This document shows, in pieces, positions 41,180 to 48,191 of a stretch of 48,191 bases of DNA. Positions within the stretch are counted from its first letter, which is position 1; each line of letters opens with the position of its first letter. Position numbers and translations under genes: made by a program. The DNA lies in assembly GCA_031290615.1 (NCBI GenBank), contig JAITNF010000083.1:1-48191 (forward strand), written 5' to 3'. The notes under the pieces are model-generated. The model saw only the letters and a program-made list of their open reading frames with translations, ran no database searches and was not told the origin of the DNA. Source of the DNA: Desulfovibrio sp. (lineage in GTDB: Bacteria; Desulfobacterota; Desulfovibrionia; Desulfovibrionales; Desulfovibrionaceae).

Positions 41180-41452
41180 AGTATGTCCTTGTGCAAGGGC
41201 TGGGTGCTCATCGCCTTTCAGAACGCCATCTGGCAACTTCTGCACACGCCAAACCTTGAAGAGGTCACATCGGCGATACGGACACCAACACCGCCATTGC
41301 CGGAACGCTTCTGGACGCGGTTTACGACATTTTGTCCTGTCGGGCTGATGCCGAAAAAGTCATTGATCCCGAGATGGTGGAGCTGGTCAAGGACGTATTT
41401 GCAAGAGCGAAATACGGATTCCGCTCTTACGGAGATACGAAAACGGCATTAG
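41180..41452 (+). pseudogene. ADP-ribosylglycohydrolase C-terminal relic
   Basis: GWVLIAFQNAIWQLLHTPNLEE, frame change, IGDTDTNTAIAGTLLDAVYDILSC; GDTDTN..IAG is the metal-binding motif of the ARH/DraG family. Confidence 0.65.
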
Positions 41453-41820
41453 GAAGTCAGCAGCTTCGCTATCTCCTCCCGCAGTATTTTTGCCACAGCG
41501 CCGGCAGCCGCCTGCTCCATGTTCGCCTCGAACTGATTTGCAAGAGCGCTCAGGCGCGATTCCAAGTCGTCAAGGCGCGCGCTGACGTCAGCCAAGGCGG
41601 CGTGGTCTTCTTCCCCGGCGGGCGGCGTCTCTTGCGGCAGGTTGATCTCTCCGAAGACGGACAAAATATCGTCCAGTTCCACTTTAGTGCCCGTGGCGTT
41701 ATCTGTCGATTGCGGGTCGGCTTTTTTTTCAGCGTAAGGATCTTCGGATATGTTATTGTCGCCCATTGCGATGAGTTCTGTGAGTTCAATGATATCTTCA
41801 TCGTTTTTCTGCGTAGCCAT
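41449..41820 (-). CDS. Acidic coiled-coil hypothetical protein
   Basis: Intact 123-aa ORF; N-terminal NDEDIIELTELI, acidic linker, C-terminal heptad-like HAALADVSARLDDLESRLSALANQFEANMEQAAAGAVAKILREEIAKLL. Confidence 0.65.
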   Translation of the reverse strand: MATQKNDEDIIELTELIAMGDNNISEDPYAEKKADPQSTDNATGTKVELDDILSVFGEINLPQETPPAGEEDHAALADVSARLDDLESRLSALANQFEANMEQAAAGAVAKILREEIAKLLTS

Positions 41821-41945
41821 ACGAACCTCGAAAATTTTGTCCAAAATTTGCTTTGCCAGTGGCCAAATCCGTAAAGATAATATTCGGCAACATATCCTGA
41901 TAGTTTAGGGCAAGGTCACTTTGCTCCGGTATTGGAAAATCAAGC

Positions 41946-42346
41946 TCAGGCTTCCGGCCTTTGCAACATCAAAAAAATATGGGGTATTGCGCAGGATGGC
42001 ATAGAAGCGCTGAAGGTCCGCGTCAATGGTGATGGCGCAGTCAACCCAGGAGGCCACCGCTGCCATCCCCGCCAGCATGGCGTTCTGATGCCGGCGTTGC
42101 TAGCGAATTTCAGACCGTGAACGCGCGGATTCCCACGATGGTGGTACGCAATGATGTCCCACGTGGCGTCAAGGCTGCCGTCGTCAACATATAGAGCGAA
42201 ACTCTCGGGCGATATGCGTCCGGAATCAGTCATACACTGCAACAAGACGGAAATGGCCTCAACGGTTGCAGGAAGACCATTTCCTCGTTATAACAGGGAA
42301 GGATAACGGCAAGTACGGGCGGTGTTTTGTCTGGCAATGTCTGCAT
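41946..42346 (-). pseudogene. Glycosyltransferase family 2 (DPM synthase-like) N-terminal relic
   Basis: PPVLAVILPCYNEEMVF, frame change, LLQCMTDSGRISPESFALYVDDGSLDATWDIIAYHHRGNPRVHGLKFASNAG, then further frame change. Confidence 0.7.
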
Positions 42347-42897
42347 GCGTCTTTTTCTCCACACTATAATTCCGAATGTGGCCGCAGTCATAATACGCGA
42401 TGGATTGACAGGGGGCAAGTATTCTAGAGAATATTCACTTACAGTTTGTCCCACTCCTGTTCCACTGTTTGATGTCACAGGAAGGAAAAATTTGTTATGC
42501 CCATGGAACGGCTGACCTTATTTTTTGCCGTCACTAGTGCGCGCATGGACAAAATAGCAGGCCCCAACATGGTGTTCCCGGGACGGACGCAGGCGAATGC
42601 AAGAACAATCGTTCAGCCACAACACAAGCAAATTTTGAGGTTCGGTCTATCCCGACGAAAAGATACAGCTTGCCTTCTTCCGTTTGTACCCCGGCAATAT
42701 CCAAATAAAAAATAGCCGAGGGGCAAGGCTTAAATTTTTTCTTCGCCGGAGCAATTTTTACATTTGTACGGTTGCGAAAGCCAATGTCTCTGCAAACAGC
42801 GATACAAAGCAGATCGGCTTGGCTGTGGGATTGTTTCTTGCAATGAGTATAAACAATTACTCAGAGGAACTAAACAGCTATTGAATGTGAGGAACTC

Positions 42898-43734
42898 ATG
42901 CTCAATTCACAAAATCTGTCCTTGGGGCTTTCTCCCTGTCCGAACGACACTTATATTTTTTACGCCTTGTTGCACGGCCTTGTGCCTGTGCCGTTCAGGC
43001 TCAAACCGCATCTGGCCGATGTGGAGAAACTCAATTCCCTAGCGATGCACGGCGTATTTGACGTGACAAAGCTGTCTCTGGGCGTTGTTCCGAACATTAT
43101 GCAAAGCTACGCCCTGCTTTCCTCCGGTTCCGCCCTAGGATGGGGCGTCGGCCCGTTGATTGTGGCCAGCGAGCCGCTGTCCGCGTCCGCGTGGCGCAAG
43201 GCGCGTGTGGCCGTGCCGGGGATCATGACAACGGCAAATCTGTTGTTGGACCTGCACGGAGGCTTTCAGGGGGAACGCAAAGAAATGCTTTTCAGCGACG
43301 TTATGCCCGCTGTGCGATGCGGCGCGGCGGATCTGGGCGTGATCATTCATGAAGGCCGTTTTACCTATCAGAGCCTAGGGCTTATAAAAATTCTGGATCT
43401 TGGGGAATGGTGGGAAGGCGCCTTTCATGTGCCGCTACCGCTGGGCGCCATTGCCGTGCGGCGTGATATCCCGAAGCAAGCGGCTCTGGCGGTACAAAAG
43501 GCTATTGCGGAAAGTCTGGCTTGCGCCAACTCTCACCCTGAAGCGTGCAGGAAGTTTGTGCGCGGGTATGCCCAAGAGATTGAAGAAGAGGTCATACAGA
43601 GCCACATCAGGACTTTTGTGACCGATTTCAGTTGTGACTTGGGGCAGGCAGGGAGGGCGGCCATTGAGGAACTTGTGGGCCGCGCGGCAACGCTACGCGG
43701 TATGGAGATGCCGGCTGCCGGACTTTTTTTATAG
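42898..43734 (+). CDS. mqnD: 1,4-dihydroxy-6-naphthoate synthase (futalosine menaquinone pathway)
   Basis: LSLGLSPCPNDTYIFYALLHGLV, VEKLNSLAMHGVFDVTKLS, ADLGVIIHEGRFTYQSLGL. Confidence 0.88.
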   Translation: MLNSQNLSLGLSPCPNDTYIFYALLHGLVPVPFRLKPHLADVEKLNSLAMHGVFDVTKLSLGVVPNIMQSYALLSSGSALGWGVGPLIVASEPLSASAWRKARVAVPGIMTTANLLLDLHGGFQGERKEMLFSDVMPAVRCGAADLGVIIHEGRFTYQSLGLIKILDLGEWWEGAFHVPLPLGAIAVRRDIPKQAALAVQKAIAESLACANSHPEACRKFVRGYAQEIEEEVIQSHIRTFVTDFSCDLGQAGRAAIEELVGRAATLRGMEMPAAGLFL

Positions 43735-43886
43735 GCAATTCACATACAGCCGCGCGCCAGCTTCCAAGTGTTTTTTTATGGCAAACCACGTCGCTACCGC
43801 CCGTAAAGTCTGTATCGGTCTCGTCAGTCGGACCCGACCTCAGGGCGGTCTGGTAACAGCGTGCGCCAGTTCAGGACCGAGAGCGT

Positions 43887-44905
43887 TTAATGGATTGTGT
43901 GATGCCGCGGATTGTGTGATGCCCATGTCGCGCAGGGCACATTTTCCAGAACAATGTACTGTTCATTGGCGCCGAGCAGCAGCACAACGAGCATATCCGG
44001 CGAGTGTTCATCGGTCCCGTCTTGTCCGCCTTGTGTCAGAACAAGTGTCCGAAAGCCAGCCGCGAAACGCGGAAAAAATCCGGCGTGAGCCCCGTATGTA
44101 GCCAGAAACCTTCGCATCCGGGGGAGAGGGCCAAGGAATCAGCATGGTGCGGGCCGTGGCTGTGCTGGCGGCAGTGGCCTACGGCGGCCTCAGCCGTAAG
44201 GTAAAGGGCCGCCGGTGTAACGGGGTGGGCCGGATCCAGGGCTTGGTCCAACGCCTTGCCTTGGGCAAAGGAGAGGACTTCAACATTAAATGCCATCGGT
44301 TCTGGCAGAACCAGGACCGGAGGGCGGCGCTCCTCGTGGCAAGGGATGCCGAAAGTGCGGGCCGCAAGACGCGCGCTGTCCAACTCTCCTTCGTGCAGCA
44401 GTACAAGGCGCCCCGGACCCGGCTGGCTTTCTTCCAGCAGGGCGCAAAGGCCAGCGGTATCCAGCACAAAAATATTTTCCACGCCGGAAAGATCAAGTGC
44501 CGCAAGCGCCTGGTTGGCTGGCTCCCCGCCCACGCAGACAGCCCCGAGTAAGGGTACGCACGCCAGATGGGCGGGTACGCACGCCGCTGCCAGCCTGGCG
44601 GCTGCGGTGTACATCGGCGTAAAGGCCACGACAGCCCAAGACGCGGGAAAAGCCGTCATCTGCCGCCAGTAGCCCAAACGTGTGTCCGTCTGGCTTTCAC
44701 GCGTTCTGCATGGGCTTTGTCCAAAGTGCATGAAGGCAAGCGCAAGTCCGCTTTTCAGGGCAATCCTGCACTGCGGGGATGTGGCCTCATAGGCCTGTAT
44801 CGAGAGCGCGTCGTCAAGACGGTGTTCTTCCGCCCATTCCGGCCAGCGGCCCGCGAGGGCGTCAATGCCGTCAGCAGGAGCGTTCATGGCTTCGGATTTG
44901 AACAT
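43887..44905 (-). pseudogene. Hypothetical protein (weakly HisD-like) with probable C-terminal frameshift
   Basis: ORF 44036-44905 ends FFRVSRLAFGHLF; the neighbouring frame reads PRFAAGFRTLVLTQGGQDGTDEHSPDMLVVLLLGANEQYIVLENVPCATW immediately after the same point. Confidence 0.4.
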
Positions 44906-44971
44906 ATTCGTTCCTTCAGCATGGCTGTGGGACTTTGGAGCCGTCGCATGTTTTCGGGACGGACGGCTTTT

Positions 44972-46360
44972 TCAGTTCCTGTCGGATATCCATTGGTCAA
45001 GTTGCTCCAACTGGCGCTCCACAGAGCGCGGCCCCGTGCCGCCGGGGGTTTCGCGCCGCCGCACGGCTACGGCATAGTCCAGTGCCGCGTGGACATCCTC
45101 ATCAATATACGGCTCTATCTCCTGAAGTTCGGCAAGGGACATGTCTTCAAGACCCTTGCCGAGTCGTTCAGCCTCAGCGACGGCCAGGCCGGCCGCGTGG
45201 TGAGCTTCGCGAAACGGCAGCCCCTTGCTCGTGAGATAGTCGGCCAGTTCCGTGGCGTTGAGGAAACCGCGCTTGCAGGCTTCGCGCATTCTGTCCGTGC
45301 GGAATTCAAGTTCGTCTAGCATTCCAGCCATGATGCGCAGAGACGGTTCCACAGTGGCGTCGGCGTCAAAAAAAGCTTCCTTGTCTTCCTGCATGTCCCG
45401 GTTATAGGCCAACGGCAAGCCTTTCATGACAGTGAGCATGGCCGTCAGTGCGCCGTAGACGCGGCCGGTTTTGCCCCGCATAAGCTCGGCCACGTCCGGA
45501 TTTTTTTTCTGCGGCATGATGGAAGATCCTGTGGAGTAGCCGTCCGGTAAGCGCACAAAGCCGAAAACCGGATTTGCCCAGAAGATGATTTCCTCGCACA
45601 GCCGCGAAAGGTGCATCATGAACGTCGCGGCGCAGAAAAGCGTTTCCAGCACGAAATCCCTGTCGGAAACGGCGTCCATGGAATTGCCGTAAACGACGTT
45701 GAAGCCAACTTCCAGCGCGACTCCGTGCGGGTCAAGGGGATAGGTTGCACCAGCCAGAGCGGCCGCCCCCAATGGGGAGACGCGCACACGCTTCAGTGCG
45801 TCGTCAAGGCGTTCCGTGTCCCGTCGGAACATCCAAGCGTAAGCCAGCAGGTGCTGAGCAAGGCTTACCGGCTGCGCCGGCTGCAAGTGCGTGCAGCCGG
45901 GCAGGATATCCAGCTTGTGCTGCACCGCGCGTTTTGTCAGCACAGCGCAGAGGGCAACGGCGTTGTCCTGCCAGCGTCTGACGCTGTCCGCCACATAGAG
46001 CCGGAAGGTAAGCCCCACCTGATCGTTGCGGCTACGCCCCGTATGCAGTTTTTTACCTGCGTCTCCCAACAGTTCCGTGAGGCGAGCTTCAATGTTCATG
46101 TGGACATCTTCGTGTTCCGGCTTCCAGTCAAAAGTCCCGGATGCGATTTCTTCTCGGACGTGTTCAAGACCCTCAATAATGGCTCGGGCCTCGTCCGGCG
46201 TGATGATGCCCTGGCGACCGAGCATGGCCGCGTGCGCCCCTGACGCCAGAATATCCTGCCTGTAGAGGGTACGGTCAAAGGACTGGGATTGCGTATAGGC
46301 CGCAGTGGCGGCGTGCGTGCCTTCGGCGAAGCGTCCGCCCCAACTCCTGTTTTTGCTCAT
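44972..46360 (-). CDS. argH: Argininosuccinate lyase
   Basis: [63 protein letters not shown]. Confidence 0.97.
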   Translation of the reverse strand: MSKNRSWGGRFAEGTHAATAAYTQSQSFDRTLYRQDILASGAHAAMLGRQGIITPDEARAIIEGLEHVREEIASGTFDWKPEHEDVHMNIEARLTELLGDAGKKLHTGRSRNDQVGLTFRLYVADSVRRWQDNAVALCAVLTKRAVQHKLDILPGCTHLQPAQPVSLAQHLLAYAWMFRRDTERLDDALKRVRVSPLGAAALAGATYPLDPHGVALEVGFNVVYGNSMDAVSDRDFVLETLFCAATFMMHLSRLCEEIIFWANPVFGFVRLPDGYSTGSSIMPQKKNPDVAELMRGKTGRVYGALTAMLTVMKGLPLAYNRDMQEDKEAFFDADATVEPSLRIMAGMLDELEFRTDRMREACKRGFLNATELADYLTSKGLPFREAHHAAGLAVAEAERLGKGLEDMSLAELQEIEPYIDEDVHAALDYAVAVRRRETPGGTGPRSVERQLEQLDQWISDRN

Positions 46361-47580
46361 GAACGGCCTTCATGTTTTGCCGCACGGCGTTTGGCGGCGC
46401 CGTGCTGACGCAGGCGCAGGGCGTTCAGACGGATGAAGCCGGAGGCGTCCTTATGGTCGTAGTCACAGCTTTCCTCAAAGGTGACCAGTCCCACCGAGAA
46501 CAAGGAATTAGGGGAAACGCGAGAAAGCGGCCAGACGCCGCCCTTGTACAGTTTAGCGCGCACAGTGCCGGTGACGCACTCCTGCGACTTGTCAATAAAG
46601 GCCTGCATGGCTTCGCGTTCCGGGGAATACCAGTAACCGTTGTACACGCATCTAGAATAGTGCACGGCAAGCACGTCCCGCAGGGTAAGCAACTCGCGGT
46701 CCAGGCAGATGCCTTCCAGGTCGCGGTGCAAATGATAGAGCAGGGTGCCCGCCGGATTTTCATAAACGCCACGGCTTTTCATGCCCACAAAGCGATTTTC
46801 CACCATGTCGATCCGGCCTATGCCGTTGCGGCCAGCGATTTCGGAAAGGGTACTGATGATGTTGGCCGGGCTGAGGCGCTTGCCGTTCACGTCCACGGGA
46901 TTACCGCATTCAAAATCCACGGTGACGATTTCCGGTGTGTCCGGGGCTTCCTCCACGGGAACGCAACGCTGCCTGCAAGACGCGTGTGGCTCCAGGCCGG
47001 GGTCTTCCAACTCGCTACCCTCAAAGCTGGTGTGCATCATGTTGGAGTCCATGCTGTAGCGCTTGGCCTCGCTAGAAATTGATATACCGTGTTTTTCCGC
47101 AAAGGCGGTGAGGGCCGTGCGGGACATCAAATCCCATTCGCGCCAAGGCGCGATGACCTGCAAATCCGGAGCGAGAGCGGCAACGGTGAATTCAAAGCGT
47201 ACCTGATCGTTGCCCTTGCCTGTAGACCCGTGGGAGACGGCCTGCGCGTTCTCCGTTCTGGCGACGTCCACAAGGGTCTTGGCAATGAGCGGGCGGGCGA
47301 TGGAGGTTCCCAAAAGATAGCGGTTTTCGTACAGGGCCGCACCGCGCATCATGGGAAAGACGAAATCCCGCGCCATTTCCTCGCGGAGGTCAACCACACA
47401 GGCTTTGGTGGCCCCTGTTTTCATGGCTTTTTCTTCTATGCCGGAAAGGTCTTCCGGCTGGCCCAGATCCGCAGTTACGGCGATGACGTCACAGCGGCGT
47501 TCAGTAATCAGCCATTTGAGAATAACGGAGGTGTCCAGCCCGCCGGAATAGGCGAGCACCACTTTTTTGGGTGTAGTCAT
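46357..47580 (-). CDS. argG: Argininosuccinate synthase
   Basis: [34 protein letters not shown] overlap with argH. Confidence 0.97.
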   Translation of the reverse strand: MTTPKKVVLAYSGGLDTSVILKWLITERRCDVIAVTADLGQPEDLSGIEEKAMKTGATKACVVDLREEMARDFVFPMMRGAALYENRYLLGTSIARPLIAKTLVDVARTENAQAVSHGSTGKGNDQVRFEFTVAALAPDLQVIAPWREWDLMSRTALTAFAEKHGISISSEAKRYSMDSNMMHTSFEGSELEDPGLEPHASCRQRCVPVEEAPDTPEIVTVDFECGNPVDVNGKRLSPANIISTLSEIAGRNGIGRIDMVENRFVGMKSRGVYENPAGTLLYHLHRDLEGICLDRELLTLRDVLAVHYSRCVYNGYWYSPEREAMQAFIDKSQECVTGTVRAKLYKGGVWPLSRVSPNSLFSVGLVTFEESCDYDHKDASGFIRLNALRLRQHGAAKRRAAKHEGRS

Positions 47581-47719
47581 GTCAATGCCTTGTTGTATTG
47601 TTTCCTGATTCCTATTTGATACCAAAAGCCGCCGGTATGTCAATTGTACGAACAAAAAGTGACGAGCACATGATATGACCTGAAAGTTGTCAGCGGCATT
47701 TTATTCCATCAGGTACGGC

Positions 47720-48191
47720 CATGGAAAACGCTCCTCGCGAATATGGGACACACAAAACTCTGTATAATCGTTTCGCGAGATGGAGCCGCACGGACGTTTT
47801 TTACAACATCTTGGTCTAACCGGCCTTCAGACAAACGTCCGATGATTGACGCCATATATCCCAAGTATCACCACCGCACAGCGGCAAGCTTGTTTGAAAA
47901 AGGGATCTTTCCCGCTATATCGGACGCACAAAAGGCGGGTTGAATTCCAGGCTTCATGCGTTCCGCGACGGCTCGGGACGACCGGTTTACCAGCTCCTCA
48001 CATAAGATCAGGCGAGCGACCGCAAGGGTTCTTCACTCCCGCTCAACTCTCTGCCCGGCGTCAAAGAATTGCTGGCTGAACGGGGCTACGACGCTACCAG
48101 GTTTCGGAACACTTTGCTTGAAAAAGGTATCACCGTGCATTCTTCTCAATAAAGAAACAGGAAAAAGTCGATTATATACGATAAAGCACTT
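47720..48191 (+). pseudogene. IS5-family transposase relic (runs past window end)
   Basis: ENAPREYGTHKTLYNRFARWSRTDVFYNILV then stop and frame changes; LNSRLHAFRDGSGRPVYQLLT...LPLNSLPGVKELLAERGYDATRFRNTLLEKGITVHSSQ. Confidence 0.75.

Overview
This 48.2 kb window is a bacterial chromosome segment. Gene content and order (pyrG, PxxKW protein, mnmG, cbiD-cbiET-cbiF, ribD-ribE-ribH-nusB-leuS-holA, mqnD, a GlcD/GlcF-type lactate dehydrogenase fusion, an Mla-like lipid transport operon, argG-argH) look Desulfovibrionaceae-like. Intact housekeeping and biosynthesis genes alternate with long stretches of eroded DNA: relics of IS110 and IS5 transposases, a tyrosine recombinase, a thioredoxin-fold secreted protein, an AAA ATPase, an ADP-ribosylglycohydrolase and a GT2 glycosyltransferase. 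A compressed graveyard of defence genes (PLD-type helicase, AAA/Toprim ATPase, type III methylase, YhcG/DUF1016 nuclease) lies beside tRNA-Ser(CGA). This pattern suggests ongoing genome reduction, as in a host-associated Desulfovibrio (inference only). The less ordinary observations are: (i) a candidate degenerate FMN riboswitch abutting ribD in a rib operon that lacks ribBA; (ii) two related dispersed long palindromes; (iii) a frameshifted, shortened DapF-superfamily ORF overlapping the cbiD start; (iv) intact small proteins of unknown function (PxxKW cysteine-rich protein, acidic coiled-coil protein) kept amid decay; (v) the defence-island relics. I found no CRISPR array and no clearly intact novel defence system. 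All family calls are from reading motifs; no database search was run.
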